Shown here in pieces: positions 26,231 to 37,380 of a DNA stretch of 64,000 nt. Source of the stretch: Brachionus manjavacas (lineage: Eukaryota > Rotifera > Eurotatoria > Ploima > Brachionidae); the NCBI GenBank assembly GCA_019054805.1, contig JAHQIY010000043.1, forward strand, positions 124,001 to 188,000. Direction: 5' to 3'. Below the pieces are notes generated by a model. That model did not search any database and had not been told where the DNA came from. It saw only the letters and a list, made by a program, of their open reading frames with translations. Each line of letters opens with the position of its first letter. The stretch's first letter is position 1. The translations under genes were made by a program, and so were the position numbers.

Positions 26231-26307
26231 TGGTGGCTACGACGGGATTCGAACCTGTGACCCCATCATTATGAGTGATGTGCTCTAACCAGCTGAGCTA
26301 CGTAGCC
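26231..26307 (-). tRNA. tRNA-Met (CAT), elongator, copy 1
   Basis: 77 nt with CCA. Acceptor GGCTACG/CGTAGCC is fully paired, unlike initiator tRNA; anticodon loop CTCATAA reads CAT. A lysidine-modified Ile reading cannot be excluded, but the gene order matches the E. coli metT-leuW-gln operon. Confidence 0.93.
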
Positions 26308-26385
26308 ACTCGTGAGCGAGACAATATAAACTCTCTAGCTCTTAGTGACAAGCCCTTTTTTAATTAGGCTCGACACCTTGAATAG

Positions 26386-26460
26386 TGGCAGGTCTACCTG
26401 GATTCGAACCAGGGAATGGCGGCATCAAAAGCCGCTGCCTTACCGCTTGGCGATAGACCT
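26386..26460 (-). tRNA. tRNA-Gln (TTG), copy 5
   Basis: Identical to copy 1; 75 nt with CCA; anticodon TTG. Confidence 0.95.
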
Positions 26461-26489
26461 GCAGGCATAGCTATGAAAGCTATAAAATA

Positions 26490-26574
26490 TGGTGCGGAAG
26501 GAGAGACTTGAACTCTCACACCTTGCGGCGCCAGAACCTAAATCTGGTGCGTCTACCAATTCCGCCACTTCCGC
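26490..26574 (-). tRNA. tRNA-Leu (TAG), copy 5
   Basis: Identical to Leu copy 1; 85 nt with CCA. Its spacer to Gln copy 5 differs from the other units, so it predates the recent duplications. Confidence 0.95.
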
Positions 26575-26613
26575 ATCAATTCCTAACGACTTTAAAAGAA
26601 AAGTGTTTAGGAA

Positions 26614-26690
26614 TGGTGGCTACGACGGGATTCGAACCTGTGACCCCATCATTATGAGTGATGTGCTCTAACCAGCTGAGCTACGTAGCC
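26614..26690 (-). tRNA. tRNA-Met (CAT), elongator, copy 2
   Basis: Identical to Met copy 1; first gene of the operon, about 48 bases downstream of the likely transcription start. Confidence 0.93.
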
Positions 26691-26744
26691 ATACCATATT
26701 TTTGTTCTCTCCGACTCGTTGCCTTATCGTTGGGAACGGCGCGC

Positions 26745-26773
26745 ATTATGCGAAGTTGAGGCAAAGCCGTCAA
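26745..26773 (-). promoter_or_regulatory. Sigma-70 promoter of the tRNA operon
   Basis: Minus strand: TTGACG, 17 bases, CATAAT, followed by a GCGCGCC discriminator typical of stringently controlled stable-RNA promoters. Confidence 0.85.
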
Positions 26774-26910
26774 TAGTTTTTTTGAATAAATCCTCAGAAA
26801 TCAACCGTTCGGTTTCTTTTTAAACAAAGAGGCGTGTTAATGATCGAAAACTGATAACAAATTGACATCACTTGGAAGAGTTAATTTGTTTCTTTGTTAA
26901 AGGGTAATAA

Positions 26911-26938
26911 AAAAGCCAGCGTAAGTGCTGGCTTTTAA
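26911..26938 (-). terminator. Terminator after ychF
   Basis: AAAAGCCAGC/GCTGGCTTTT stem. On the minus strand it is followed by a TTTTATTA tail. Confidence 0.85.
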
Positions 26939-26959
26939 AGTCAATGACTTGGGCGCAAA

Positions 26960-28051
26960 TTAAACGTTGAAACGGAAGTGAACAACATCGCCATCTTTTA
27001 CGATGTAATCTTTACCTTCTAAACGCCATTTACCTGCATCTTTCGCACCGCTTTCACCATTAAACTGGATAAAGTCATCGTAACCAACAACTTCAGCTCG
27101 AATGAAGCCTTTCTCGAAGTCAGTGTGGATCTTACCCGCTGCTTGAGGCGCTGTTGCACCTACAGGGATAGTCCATGCACGAACTTCTTTAACGCCAGCA
27201 GTAAAGTAAGTGTGTAGCGTTAATAGCTCGTAGCCTGAACGAATCACGCGGTTAAGGCCCGGTTCTTCAATGCCCATATCTGCAAGGAACTCTTCACGAT
27301 CTTCATCGTCAAGCTCCGAAAGTTCAGATTCGATTGCTGCACATACTGCAACAACGACGTTGTTCTCTTTCTCTGCGTATTCACGTACAGCGTCTAGGTA
27401 CGGGTTGTTCTCGAAACCATCTTCGTTAACGTTAGCGATGTACATGGTTGGCTTAAGCGTTAGGAAGTTTAGGTAACCCACTGCTGCAAGCTCTTCTTTT
27501 GATAGCTCAACGGTACGCGCCATGCCACCTTCAGTTAGAACTGGAAGTAGTTTCTCAAGTACGGTCAGTTCAAACTTCGCGTCTTTGTCGCCACCTTTGG
27601 CTTTCTTAGCATTACGCTGAATCGCGCGCTCACAAGAATCTAGGTCAGCCATTGCAAGTTCTAGGTTGATCACCTCGATGTCTTCGATTGGTGATACTTT
27701 ACCTGCAACGTGAACGATGTTTTCATTTTCAAAACAGCGTACAACGTGACCGATCGCGTCAGTTTCGCGGATGTTTGCTAGGAATTTGTTACCTAAACCT
27801 TCACCACGTGAAGCACCAGCAACGAGGCCCGCGATATCAACGAATTCCATTGTGGTTGGTAGTACTTTTTGTGGGTTAACAATCTTTGCTAGTGCGTCTA
27901 AGCGCAGATCTGGCACAGGTACTACACCTGTGTTTGGCTCGATAGTACAAAACGGGAAGTTTGCCGCTTCGATACCTGCTTTAGTGAGTGCATTAAACAG
28001 AGTTGACTTACCTACGTTTGGTAGACCAACGATGCCACATTTAAAACCCAT
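26960..28051 (-). CDS. ychF: Ribosome-binding ATPase YchF
   Basis: 363 residues from the ATG at 28051 ([17 protein letters not shown]), with AAGG upstream; an ATG at 28111 overlaps pth and is not used. The G1 P-loop [29 protein letters not shown] switch and C-terminal TGS domain ([43 protein letters not shown]) identify the Obg-like ATPase YchF/OLA1. It binds ribosomes and influences start-site choice and stress responses. It follows pth by 10 bases in the lolB-ispE-prs-pth-ychF block. Confidence 0.96.
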   Translation of the reverse strand: MGFKCGIVGLPNVGKSTLFNALTKAGIEAANFPFCTIEPNTGVVPVPDLRLDALAKIVNPQKVLPTTMEFVDIAGLVAGASRGEGLGNKFLANIRETDAIGHVVRCFENENIVHVAGKVSPIEDIEVINLELAMADLDSCERAIQRNAKKAKGGDKDAKFELTVLEKLLPVLTEGGMARTVELSKEELAAVGYLNFLTLKPTMYIANVNEDGFENNPYLDAVREYAEKENNVVVAVCAAIESELSELDDEDREEFLADMGIEEPGLNRVIRSGYELLTLHTYFTAGVKEVRAWTIPVGATAPQAAGKIHTDFEKGFIRAEVVGYDDFIQFNGESGAKDAGKWRLEGKDYIVKDGDVVHFRFNV

Positions 28052-28061
28052 GATAGTAACC

Positions 28062-28652
28062 TTATTCAGCTTTGAACGTGTGTAAACGATTTTGCGCTTT
28101 TGATAGACCATCCTTAATCAGGATGTCTAAACAACGAACAGATTCATCTGCCGCTGCATCAAGAAGCTCTTGTTCTTTTGCTGGGGCTTTGCCTAAAACA
28201 AATCCAGCAACTTTGTCTTTGTGCCCAGGATGACCAATGCCGATCCTAAGGCGATAGAAATCTTTGCAATTACCAAGCTTACTAATGGTGTCGCGTAAGC
28301 CGTTATGTCCACCGTGGCCACCGCCTTTCTTAAACTTTGCGACACCTGGTGGTAGATCTAGCTCATCGTGCGCAACCATGATCTCTTCAGGTTTAATTTG
28401 ATAAAACTTCGCTAAAGCAGCAATAGATTTACCTGAGAGGTTCATAAAAGTGGTTGGGATAAGCAAACGGAGATCCTGACCGTTAACCATAATTCGCCCT
28501 GTCATTCCAAAGTACTTGGCTTCGTTCTTTAGAGTGACGTTGTGAATACGTGCGAGTTCTTCTACTACCCATGCTCCCGCATTGTGACGGGTTCTGGCAT
28601 ATTCAGGCCCAGGATTAGCAAGGCCGACAAGAAGTTTAATTTGTTGACTCAA
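28062..28652 (-). CDS. pth: Peptidyl-tRNA hydrolase
   Basis: 196 residues, the normal length, if started at the TTG at 28652 ([20 protein letters not shown]) with GAGAG upstream. The reading frame stays open far upstream into the prs terminator, but the extension is not protein-like. The active-site His (TRHNAGAW), Asp ([10 protein letters not shown]) and [11 protein letters not shown] motifs are present. It recycles peptidyl-tRNA that drops off ribosomes. Next to ychF as in most gamma-proteobacteria. A terminator separates it from prs. Confidence 0.95.
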   Translation of the reverse strand: MSQQIKLLVGLANPGPEYARTRHNAGAWVVEELARIHNVTLKNEAKYFGMTGRIMVNGQDLRLLIPTTFMNLSGKSIAALAKFYQIKPEEIMVAHDELDLPPGVAKFKKGGGHGGHNGLRDTISKLGNCKDFYRLRIGIGHPGHKDKVAGFVLGKAPAKEQELLDAAADESVRCLDILIKDGLSKAQNRLHTFKAE

Positions 28653-28741
28653 GGTTAGGATCTCTCTTGGAATCTCAAAAAGCGCAGTATGATAGCATAC
28701 AATTCTTGTCTCGGGCGAGACGAGCAATAAGCACAAATAAA

Positions 28742-28766
28742 AAAACACCCCAAGAAGGGGTGTTTT
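28742..28766 (-). terminator. Terminator after prs
   Basis: Stem AAAACACCCC/GGGGTGTTTT with the A-run/T-run on both sides, 26 bases past the prs stop. Confidence 0.88.
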
Positions 28767-28791
28767 CAATTCGATTTAACCGCAGTGGCGA

Positions 28792-29736
28792 TTAGTTGAA
28801 CATCGCTGAGATTGACTCTTCATTGCTGATGCGACGGATTGCTTCAGCAAGCATGCGAGATAGGCTTAGACAAGTCACTTTACCTGTCGCTTCCATCTCT
28901 TTTGGTAGTGTGATTGAGTCAGTCACGATAACTTGGTCTAGCACTGAGTTACCGATGTTTTGAGCTGCGTTGCCTGAGAATACAGCGTGAGTTGCGTAAG
29001 CGAATACACGCTTAGCACCGCGTTCCTTTAGCGCTTCAGCTGCTTTACATAGCGTACCGCCTGTATCGATCATGTCATCAACGATCACACAGTCGCGACC
29101 TTCAACATCACCGATTAGGTTCATCACTTCAGAAACGTTAGCACGTGGACGGCGCTTATCAACGATAGCAATATCGATGTCACCTAGTGCTTTTGCAGTT
29201 GCACGAGCACGAACAACACCACCTAGGTCTGGAGATACCACTACTGGGTTCTCTAGGCCGCGAGCTTCCATGTCTTCTAGCAGTACAGGTGTACCGAAGA
29301 TGTTGTCAACTGGAACATCGAAGAAGCCTTGGATTTGCTCAGCGTGAAGGTCGATGGTTAGAACGCGGTCAACGCCAACGTTAGAAAGGAAATCTGCAAC
29401 AACTTTAGCAGTGATTGGCACACGAGCAGAACGTACACGACGGTCTTGGCGAGCGTAACCAAAGTAAGGGATAACTGCTGTAATACGGCCCGCTGAAGCG
29501 CGGCGCATTGCGTCAATCATCACTACAAGTTCCATTAGGTTGTCGTTAGTTGGTGCACAAGTAGATTGGATGATGAAAACATCGCTACCACGTACGTTTT
29601 CGTTGATTTGAACAGCGACTTCGCCATCAGAAAAACGAGAAACAGTAGCATCACCAAGAGAGATGTATAGACGATCAGCAATACGTTGGGCTAGTTCAGG
29701 TGTAGCGTTACCAGCAAATAGCTTCATATCAGGCAC
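28792..29736 (-). CDS. prs: Ribose-phosphate pyrophosphokinase
   Basis: 314 residues, standard length. The ATP/flexible-loop region ([48 protein letters not shown]) and the PRPP-binding [13 protein letters not shown] are intact. It makes PRPP from ribose-5-phosphate and ATP for purine, pyrimidine, His, Trp and NAD synthesis. It lies 29 bases after ispE on the same strand. Confidence 0.97.
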   Translation of the reverse strand: MPDMKLFAGNATPELAQRIADRLYISLGDATVSRFSDGEVAVQINENVRGSDVFIIQSTCAPTNDNLMELVVMIDAMRRASAGRITAVIPYFGYARQDRRVRSARVPITAKVVADFLSNVGVDRVLTIDLHAEQIQGFFDVPVDNIFGTPVLLEDMEARGLENPVVVSPDLGGVVRARATAKALGDIDIAIVDKRRPRANVSEVMNLIGDVEGRDCVIVDDMIDTGGTLCKAAEALKERGAKRVFAYATHAVFSGNAAQNIGNSVLDQVIVTDSITLPKEMEATGKVTCLSLSRMLAEAIRRISNEESISAMFN

Positions 29737-29765
29737 GGTGGAAACCTCAGGTTTGCGTCCAGTTT

Positions 29766-30638
29766 TTAAATAGATTGTGAGTGGGCTAAGCGATACTTAG
29801 CCAGTGTCTCGTATAAAGGCGAAATATTCTTGCCTTTAGCGACAAATGCGGAGACAGTGTCTGGCAGTTTCCCGAGAGTAGTTTCAGCTTCATTTTTGCT
29901 CGAAAACTCGGCAAAAACGCATGATCCTGTCCCGGTCAACCGCGACGGCGCGTATTGTAGCAGCCAAGAAAGTTGCTTATCAACCTCTTGGTACAGCATT
30001 CTAACAATTTTTTCGCAATCGTTTCCGTAATCTCTGTCAAGAAGGGTTGCCAGTGTTCGTTTTGGCGTGTTTCGCGTTAAATCGGGGTGAGTGAAAATAT
30101 CAACAGTGGCAATCGAGACATTAGGTCTGACGACTAAGTACCATTTTTCATCGGGCTGTGCAGGAGTCAGCTCTTCACCGACACCTTCCGCAAAGGCCGC
30201 AAATCCGCGTGTAAAGACAGGGACATCCGCCCCAAGTTTTAGTCCGATCTCTGCCAGTTCATCTTCAGAGAGGTCTGCTTGCCAAAGGTGATTAAGGGCG
30301 ACAAGCGTCGTTGCAGCGTTTGATGACCCTCCACCGATACCACCTCCCATAGGAAGAACCTTATTAAGTTCAATATGAGCGCCGAAAGGACAACCAGACT
30401 TTTGCTTCAGAGCGGTTGCGGCTTTCCAGATCAAATTATCTTCAAGGGCAACACCTGGGATCTGTGGTGATAGGGTAATTTCGCCGGTATTGTTGGCGGT
30501 GATGGTGAGATCGTCACCATGATCAAGGAACTGAAATAAGGTTTGCAGCTCGTGATAGCCGTTGTCACGGCGTCCGGTGATGTAAAGAAACAGATTAAGT
30601 TTTGCTGGAGAAGGCCAGTGAGTGGTTTCCGAGATCAT
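29766..30638 (-). CDS. ispE: 4-diphosphocytidyl-2-C-methyl-D-erythritol kinase
   Basis: 290 residues from the ATG at 30638 ([20 protein letters not shown]). This ATG overlaps the lolB stop by 4 bases (ATGA), which supports it over upstream starts inside lolB. The GHMP-kinase loop [15 protein letters not shown] and the C-terminal [12 protein letters not shown] are visible. IspE phosphorylates CDP-methylerythritol in the non-mevalonate isoprenoid pathway. Translationally coupled to lolB. Confidence 0.96.
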   Translation of the reverse strand: MISETTHWPSPAKLNLFLYITGRRDNGYHELQTLFQFLDHGDDLTITANNTGEITLSPQIPGVALEDNLIWKAATALKQKSGCPFGAHIELNKVLPMGGGIGGGSSNAATTLVALNHLWQADLSEDELAEIGLKLGADVPVFTRGFAAFAEGVGEELTPAQPDEKWYLVVRPNVSIATVDIFTHPDLTRNTPKRTLATLLDRDYGNDCEKIVRMLYQEVDKQLSWLLQYAPSRLTGTGSCVFAEFSSKNEAETTLGKLPDTVSAFVAKGKNISPLYETLAKYRLAHSQSI

Positions 30639-31249
30639 TGGTTTGTATTCCACTTCGAAATAATGATGTTTATAGAGATATCGCCTTGTATGAGCTTCAT
30701 TTTTTTGGGTAATGGGAGAGCAATACCGTCGATTAGCACATCTTGATAACTGGCGTAACTGAGCTGCCATACTTGGGCGCCCACTTGCTTGGTTAAAGAT
30801 GCAAGGGTGTTGGTTTCATTCAATTGGTAGTCATCGGCTTGAGTTGGTCGACCTAACATCCAATCATTGAGTTGCTCGACAGGAATGTTTAGCCCCGTCA
30901 GCTGCTTAATCAAGGCTTCTGGGCTTGAAGCGTAAAAGGTTTGATCATCATAAGTTTCGACGCTAGCCCCATCCGGAGTGGATTTTAGGTTAAGCGCAGT
31001 TTGACCGAGAAAGGTGGTCATTCGTAAATGGGTTAATGTCGGAGAGTGAGCCCATTGGAAGTTTAGTGACTGTCTTTGCTCTGGGGCAATGTAGCCGAGT
31101 TTGCCATTGGCTCGATAATCTTGAATAGTGGCTAAGCGTTGTTGATGAGTTTGCCACTCGACATTGGTGGTGCTATCAATAGTTGCGCAGCCATGTAAAA
31201 ACAGTGTGCCGACGAGCAAGAGAAAAATAGATCGAAAATGTTTCACCAT
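30635..31249 (-). CDS. lolB: Outer-membrane lipoprotein receptor LolB
   Basis: 204 residues with a lipoprotein signal ending FLHGC (Cys21). The mature body has LolB features ([66 protein letters not shown]). LolB accepts lipoproteins from LolA and inserts them in the outer membrane; FlgO, FlgP, FlgH, NosL and BamC encoded here would be possible clients. First gene of the block, divergent from hemA. Confidence 0.95.
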   Translation of the reverse strand: MVKHFRSIFLLLVGTLFLHGCATIDSTTNVEWQTHQQRLATIQDYRANGKLGYIAPEQRQSLNFQWAHSPTLTHLRMTTFLGQTALNLKSTPDGASVETYDDQTFYASSPEALIKQLTGLNIPVEQLNDWMLGRPTQADDYQLNETNTLASLTKQVGAQVWQLSYASYQDVLIDGIALPLPKKMKLIQGDISINIIISKWNTNQ

Positions 31250-31410
31250 TGCTGATTATTTATCCAGTTTTAGCCAAAGTATCTGCTCACTATATCATTG
31301 AAATCACGAACTCAAGAAAACATATCCTGATTCCCCTTTCAATAAACGGGGGCATCAAGTAAAATTCCGACCTTATTTGTCCATTGTCTGATTCAGAGAA
31401 CCAACGATAC

Positions 31411-32667
31411 ATGTCTTTGCTTGCTATAGGTATCAACCATAATACGGCCTCAGTCGAACTTCGTGAAAAAGTCGCGTTTGGTCCGGAAAAGTTACCTGAA
31501 GCGTTAGACCAGCTCGGCCAAAACCAAAACGTAAATGGAAGTGTGATTGTTTCTACATGTAATCGCACCGAAATCTATTGCGATGTGAAAAGTGGTGGCA
31601 AGAGCAAAATCATTGATTGGTTAAGTCAGTTTCATCAAGTTAGTCCTGAAGATCTCAAGCCCAGTCTTTATATCCATGAAGAACAAGCTGCGATTCGTCA
31701 TTTAATGCGAGTCTCGTGTGGTTTGGACTCTTTGGTACTGGGCGAGCCCCAAATCTTAGGACAGGTGAAACAAGCCTATTCTGACTCAAGAGAAAGTAAA
31801 GCAGTGGATGCGGCAATGGAGAAGCTGTTTCAAAAAGCTTTCTCGGTTGCTAAGCGAGTTCGCACTGAAACAGACATTGGTGGCAACGCCGTTTCTGTTG
31901 CTTATGCAGCATGTACCCTCGCAAAACATATTTTTGAATCGCTAGAGAAGTCGACGGTATTACTGGTTGGCGCGGGTGAAACCATTGAATTGGTGGCTAA
32001 GCATTTAGCGGGCAATGGTTGTAGCAAGATGATTGTTGCAAACCGTACTAAGGAGCGCGCGCTTCCTTTAGCCGAGCAATTTGGCGCTGAAATTATTGGT
32101 TTGCCTGAAATTCCTGAGCATCTCCCTCGTGCAGATATCGTTATCAGTTCAACCGCCAGCCCACTACCTATTATTGGTAAAGGGATGGTCGAAACGGCAT
32201 TAAAAGCGCGTCGTTTCCAACCTATGCTGTTGGTCGACATTGCTGTCCCTCGTGATATTGAATCGCAAGTGGGTGAGCTAAATGATGCTTACCTTTACTC
32301 GGTTGATGACCTGCAAACTATTGTTGATAGCAACATGGAGCAGAGAAAAATCGAAGCGATTCAGGCGGAAGCGATTGTCAGCGAAGAAAGTGCGGCATTT
32401 ATGTCGTGGATGCGTTCTCTACAAGCTGTAGACAGTATTCGAGAGTACCGTCAGTCAGCGAACGACATTCGAGAAGAGCTTCTCAATAAAAGTTTACAGT
32501 CTCTCGCAGCGGGTGCGGATGCAGAAAAAGTTCTGCTAGAGCTAAGTAATAAATTAACTAACAAGTTGATTCATGCGCCAACCCGCGCACTACAAAGTGC
32601 TGCCGAGAAAGGCGAGCCTGCAAGGCTGGCTACAATTAGACAAAGTTTAGGTCTTGATCATTCTTAG
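31411..32667 (+). CDS. hemA: Glutamyl-tRNA reductase
   Basis: 418 residues from the ATG at 31411 ([23 protein letters not shown]). The nucleophile Cys in [31 protein letters not shown] and the NADPH-binding [17 protein letters not shown] are present. It converts glutamyl-tRNA to glutamate-1-semialdehyde, the first committed step of haem synthesis. It starts the hemA-prfA-prmC-sirB2-sirB1-kdsA run, the order known from enterobacteria. Confidence 0.97.
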   Translation: MSLLAIGINHNTASVELREKVAFGPEKLPEALDQLGQNQNVNGSVIVSTCNRTEIYCDVKSGGKSKIIDWLSQFHQVSPEDLKPSLYIHEEQAAIRHLMRVSCGLDSLVLGEPQILGQVKQAYSDSRESKAVDAAMEKLFQKAFSVAKRVRTETDIGGNAVSVAYAACTLAKHIFESLEKSTVLLVGAGETIELVAKHLAGNGCSKMIVANRTKERALPLAEQFGAEIIGLPEIPEHLPRADIVISSTASPLPIIGKGMVETALKARRFQPMLLVDIAVPRDIESQVGELNDAYLYSVDDLQTIVDSNMEQRKIEAIQAEAIVSEESAAFMSWMRSLQAVDSIREYRQSANDIREELLNKSLQSLAAGADAEKVLLELSNKLTNKLIHAPTRALQSAAEKGEPARLATIRQSLGLDHS

Positions 32668-32713
32668 TCATAAGAGTGACAGACTTCATTAGACCCCTGA
32701 GTTAAAGAAAACT

Positions 32714-33802
32714 ATGAAAGCCTCTATTTTAACTAAGCTAGAAACCCTGGTTGAGCGTTACGAAGAAGTTCAACATCTACTTGGCGATCCTGATGTGATC
32801 GGTGACCAAGATAAATTCCGCGCGTTATCAAAAGAGTACTCTCAGCTAGAGGAAGTCACTAAGTGTTTCCAAGCTTATCAGCAAGCCCAAGAAGATCTGG
32901 TCGCTGCTGAAGAGATGGCAAAAGAAGATGACGAAGAAATGCGTGAAATGGCTCAGGAAGAGATCAAAGAAGCGAAAGAGACGATTGAGCGTCTAAATGA
33001 CGAGCTGCAAATCTTACTGCTACCTAAAGATCCTAATGATGACCGTAACTGTTTCCTAGAAATCCGCGCGGGTGCGGGTGGTGACGAAGCGGGTATCTTC
33101 GCAGGCGACCTGTTCCGCATGTATAGCAAGTTTGCTGAAAAGAAAGGTTGGCGCGTCGAAGTGATGTCTTCAAATGAAGCAGAGCATGGCGGTTACAAAG
33201 AGATGATCGCGAAAGTCTCTGGTGATGGCGCTTATGGCGTATTGAAGTTTGAGTCAGGCGGTCACCGTGTACAACGTGTTCCAGCAACCGAATCGCAAGG
33301 CCGTGTTCATACTTCTGCGTGTACCGTAGCGGTTATGGCAGAGATTCCAGAAGCGGAAATTCCAGAAATCAAAGCAGCAGACCTTAAGATCGATACATTC
33401 CGTGCATCAGGCGCGGGTGGCCAGCACGTTAACACCACGGATTCGGCGATTCGTATTACTCACTTACCGACAGGTACAGTTGTAGAGTGTCAGGACGAGC
33501 GTTCACAGCATAAGAACAAAGCGAAGGCGATGGCTGTTCTCGCGGCTCGTATTATTCAAGCAGAAGAGGCGAAGCGCGCGGCTGAAGAGTCTGACACACG
33601 TCGTAACCTTCTAGGTTCTGGTGATCGTAGTGACCGTATTCGTACCTATAACTACCCTCAAGGCCGTGTTTCAGACCACCGTATTAACCTAACCATCTAT
33701 CGCCTAAACGAAGTGATGGAAGGTGAGGTAGCAAGCTTGATTGATCCGGTTATTCAGGAGCACCAAGCGGATCAGTTAGCTGCGCTAGCAGAGAACAACT
33801 AA
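32714..33802 (+). CDS. prfA: Peptide chain release factor 1
   Basis: 362 residues. It contains the codon-recognition PAT tripeptide ([12 protein letters not shown]) and the catalytic GGQ ([14 protein letters not shown]). RF1 ends translation at UAA and UAG. prmC, whose product methylates the GGQ Gln, follows after 4 bases. Confidence 0.97.
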   Translation: MKASILTKLETLVERYEEVQHLLGDPDVIGDQDKFRALSKEYSQLEEVTKCFQAYQQAQEDLVAAEEMAKEDDEEMREMAQEEIKEAKETIERLNDELQILLLPKDPNDDRNCFLEIRAGAGGDEAGIFAGDLFRMYSKFAEKKGWRVEVMSSNEAEHGGYKEMIAKVSGDGAYGVLKFESGGHRVQRVPATESQGRVHTSACTVAVMAEIPEAEIPEIKAADLKIDTFRASGAGGQHVNTTDSAIRITHLPTGTVVECQDERSQHKNKAKAMAVLAARIIQAEEAKRAAEESDTRRNLLGSGDRSDRIRTYNYPQGRVSDHRINLTIYRLNEVMEGEVASLIDPVIQEHQADQLAALAENN

Positions 33803-33806
33803 ACCA

Positions 33807-34661
33807 ATGTCGGCTGACAACAGTGTTGAAAGCACACTAAAAAAGGCCGTACAGCAACTTCAGGAGAGTGGCAGTGATTCGCCCTCTCTTGATGCCGCGG
33901 TGCTACTTTGCCACGCCTTAGATAAACCCCGTTCCTTTCTGTTGACTTGGCCTGACAAAATTCTTGAGGCTGAGCAGCTCAGTGATTTCCAAAATCTATT
34001 GCAGCGCAGATTAAGTGGCGAACCGATTGCCTACATCACGGGTGAACGTGAGTTTTGGTCATTGCCGCTGAAAGTTTCGCCGACGACACTGATTCCAAGA
34101 CCAGATACAGAGCGCTTAGTAGAAGTTGCTTTGGATAAAGCGTCAATAAATCAGGGGGATATCCTTGATTTAGGAACTGGGACAGGTGCGATCGCTTTGG
34201 CGTTAGCCTCTGAGCTTCCAAGCAGGAAAGTTTGGGGTGTAGACCTAAAAACGGATGCCCAGCAACTCGCTCAATCTAATGCGACAGCCCTTAATCTGAC
34301 CAATACCCAATTCTTAGCAGGGAGTTGGTTTGAGCCTATTCCGAGTGGCACAGAGTTTGCTCTGATTGTATCTAACCCTCCTTACATTGAGAAAGAGGAT
34401 CCACATCTGACTCAAGGAGATGTGCGCTTTGAACCGTTAAGTGCTTTGGTGGCTGAAGAGAAGGGTCTCGCAGACATCAGACACATCGCAACACAAGCGA
34501 GATCTTATCTCATCAATGAAGGGTGGCTGATGTTCGAGCATGGCTTTGAACAGGGTGAGGCGGTAAGGAACTTATTATTATCACTTGGCTACGACCAAGT
34601 GGAAACCTACAAGGACTATGGTGACAACGACCGAGTAACTATCGGCCAATACCACCACTGA
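33807..34661 (+). CDS. prmC: Release factor glutamine methyltransferase
   Basis: 284 residues. N-terminal five-helix domain, then a SAM-binding fold with LDLGTGTGAIALALA and the NPPY active-site motif in IVSNPPYIE. It methylates the Gln of the GGQ motif in RF1 and RF2. Immediately downstream of its substrate gene prfA. Confidence 0.96.
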   Translation: MSADNSVESTLKKAVQQLQESGSDSPSLDAAVLLCHALDKPRSFLLTWPDKILEAEQLSDFQNLLQRRLSGEPIAYITGEREFWSLPLKVSPTTLIPRPDTERLVEVALDKASINQGDILDLGTGTGAIALALASELPSRKVWGVDLKTDAQQLAQSNATALNLTNTQFLAGSWFEPIPSGTEFALIVSNPPYIEKEDPHLTQGDVRFEPLSALVAEEKGLADIRHIATQARSYLINEGWLMFEHGFEQGEAVRNLLLSLGYDQVETYKDYGDNDRVTIGQYHH

Positions 34662-34678
34662 AGTAAGAGAGACTATCA

Positions 34679-35062
34679 ATGTACGAAGGTTTAAAACATT
34701 TTCACCTGCTCACTATCGCCATCAGCGCTACATTATTATCGGTACGATTTGCCATGATGATGGCGAATTCACAACTGTTAGAAAAGAAGTTCTTTAAAGT
34801 ATTCCCGCACATTAATGATACGTGCTTACTGTTGTCGGGTATTGGCCTGATCTTCATTACTGGCTTTATTCCATTTACCCCAGCCGCACCTTGGCTGACG
34901 GAAAAGATCACTTGTGTTTTGGCCTACATCGCTCTTGGTTTCTTCGCCCTAAAACTTGGAAAGAATAAGCTGCTAAGAACCTTCTCATTCTTTGGTGCAT
35001 TAGGATGGCTTGCGATGGCAGGTAAAGTTGCTGTCACTAAGACGCCGATGTTCTTTGGATAA
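34679..35062 (+). CDS. sirB2: SirB2-family inner-membrane protein
   Basis: 127 residues with four predicted membrane helices (LLTIAISATLLSVRFAMMM; LLLSGIGLIFITGFI; CVLAYIALGFFAL; FFGALGWLAMAGKVAVT). It matches the SirB2/YchQ family by size, topology and position between prmC and sirB1. The molecular role is not established; no catalytic motif is visible. It begins 17 bases after prmC. Confidence 0.85.
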   Translation: MYEGLKHFHLLTIAISATLLSVRFAMMMANSQLLEKKFFKVFPHINDTCLLLSGIGLIFITGFIPFTPAAPWLTEKITCVLAYIALGFFALKLGKNKLLRTFSFFGALGWLAMAGKVAVTKTPMFFG

Positions 35063-35083
35063 TATTTTTTGGTTAACGAGGTT

Positions 35084-35905
35084 ATGACAACCCATATGCT
35101 TGAGTTATTTGATGAAGATTTTGATGCAATGGAGCTTGCCGAAGGCGCACTAGCATTAAATAAAGCGATCAATCCTCAAACCCAAGTCCATTGGGCAGAA
35201 GCAGAGTTAAGTCGATTGGTACAAGAAGCTGAACTTGCTCTGGTTCATGAAGTGAACGACAAGCAGCGCTTTGAATCCCTATTACGTCTCTTCTACTACG
35301 AGTGGGGATTTCAAGGGGATAGAGAAAGCTATTTCCATTCAGAAAATGGTTTTGTCGATAAAGTACTTGAAACTCGTAAAGGTATTCCCGTCAGCTTAGG
35401 GGCAATTTTACTCTATATTGCCCGTAAACTCGGCTTTCCCCTGGTAGGTGTGACTTTCCCAACTCAGTTTCTTGTGAAGCTTGAGTGGTATGGTGAAAAG
35501 CCGCTGTACATTAATCCATTCAATGGGGAGTATGTGACAGAGCATACGCTCGGTGCTTGGTTAATTGGTCACAAAGGCCCGCTCGCTAAGCTAGAATCGA
35601 AGCACCTACTAGAGACGGACAACCCAACGGTTATTGGCCGATGGTTAGCCTTACTTAAAAGTGCTCTGCTGCGAGAAGAACGCTATACTTTGGCGTTAAA
35701 GTGTACCGATCTTGCGCTGACCTTCGTCCCTGATGACCCGTATGAAATTCGCGATCGTGGATTTATTTATCAGCAGCTTGATTGTCATCAAATCGCATTG
35801 AGTGATTATCAGTATTTTATCGACCAGTGCCCTGACGACCCAGCGGCAGAGCTGCTCAAAAATCAAGTCAACGCCATGAGTGAAACTCAGGTGACCTTAC
35901 ATTAA
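35084..35905 (+). CDS. sirB1: SirB1-family transglutaminase-like/TPR protein
   Basis: About 273 residues from the ATG at 35084; the ribosome site is poor (GAGG only 2 bases away), and an ATG at 35096 is also possible. The N-terminal part is a SirB1 transglutaminase-like domain (FYYEWGFQGDRESYFHSENGFVDKVLETRKGIPVSLGAILLYIARKLGFPLVGVTFP) and the C-terminal third holds TPR-like repeats (YTLALKCTDLALTFVPDDPYEIRDRGFIYQQLD). The usual catalytic Cys is not obvious. Function unknown; conserved next to sirB2 and kdsA. Confidence 0.85.
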   Translation: MTTHMLELFDEDFDAMELAEGALALNKAINPQTQVHWAEAELSRLVQEAELALVHEVNDKQRFESLLRLFYYEWGFQGDRESYFHSENGFVDKVLETRKGIPVSLGAILLYIARKLGFPLVGVTFPTQFLVKLEWYGEKPLYINPFNGEYVTEHTLGAWLIGHKGPLAKLESKHLLETDNPTVIGRWLALLKSALLREERYTLALKCTDLALTFVPDDPYEIRDRGFIYQQLDCHQIALSDYQYFIDQCPDDPAAELLKNQVNAMSETQVTLH

Positions 35906-35918
35906 GTCCAACTCTTAG

Positions 35919-36803
<885 letters not shown>

Positions 36804-36824
36804 TGCTCAATATGGAATTTAAAC

Positions 36825-36850
36825 AAGCCAGCTAATTTGCTGGCTTTTTT
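36825..36850 (+). terminator. Terminator after kdsA
   Basis: Stem AAGCCAGC/GCTGGCTT with a 6-base loop and a T-run. Confidence 0.9.
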
Positions 36851-36917
36851 ACTCGATTTTTCACCAATTAATAAACCTTACTCAACTAACTACAATCCAA
36901 ATATAACCAGGCAAATT

Positions 36918-36940
36918 TAATTGTTATAACATAACAATTA
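36918..36940. promoter_or_regulatory. Zur-box-like palindrome 1 upstream of nutA
   Basis: Perfect 10-bp arms TAATTGTTAT/ATAACAATTA around AAC. The core TGTTATAACATAACA differs by one base from the gamma-proteobacterial Zur pattern TGTTATAATATAACA. It lies about 440 bases before nutA. Confidence 0.45.
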
Positions 36941-37019
36941 TCCACTCATTTAGATCTTGGTTATTCAATAAAAATTCACATCTTGTTGCCATTTTCAAAT
37001 TAAATTTTCGATATTTGTT

Positions 37020-37036
37020 TTGTTATAACATAACGA
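37020..37036. promoter_or_regulatory. Zur-box-like palindrome 2 upstream of nutA
   Basis: TTGTTAT-AAC-ATAACGA: the same 17-bp pattern as 36921-36937 with one arm mismatch, 99 bases downstream of it. Confidence 0.42.
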
Positions 37037-37135
37037 AAAATGGTCGCGTTTGGTTGTTAACATTCGCGAAGTTCGCCTTTTATGTTGATTAAATAACCTA
37101 AGTCACAATAGCGCCTAAAACGTTGTTTATCTCAG

Positions 37136-37150
37136 ACAAACGTTTGCTTG
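37136..37150. promoter_or_regulatory. PurR-like operator upstream of nutA
   Basis: The core CAAACGTTTGC (37137-37147) matches the centre of the PurR site ACGCAAACGTTTGCGT. It lies about 240 bases before nutA. Confidence 0.4.
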
Positions 37151-37380
37151 TGATCTTATATTTGCGCCTGTGTAATTCTGAGCATTTATTACATGATTAA
37201 TAGTTATTAAGAGTGATCTAGTCATCATAAATATGAAATTCAAGTGTCACTTTCGTCACCTTAATTTAAACTAGTTCAAGTTTTGCTGCTCTCTCAGCCT
37301 GTTATTTTCCAAGTCTGTCTATTCACAGAGAGCAGTATAAAAAAGCAGTGGAAACCCCTAAAAGTTCAAAAGGTATGACA

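Noticed and set aside
26489..26671. 60-residue open frame in the tRNA operon
   Set aside because: It is antisense to tRNA-Leu and tRNA-Met genes.
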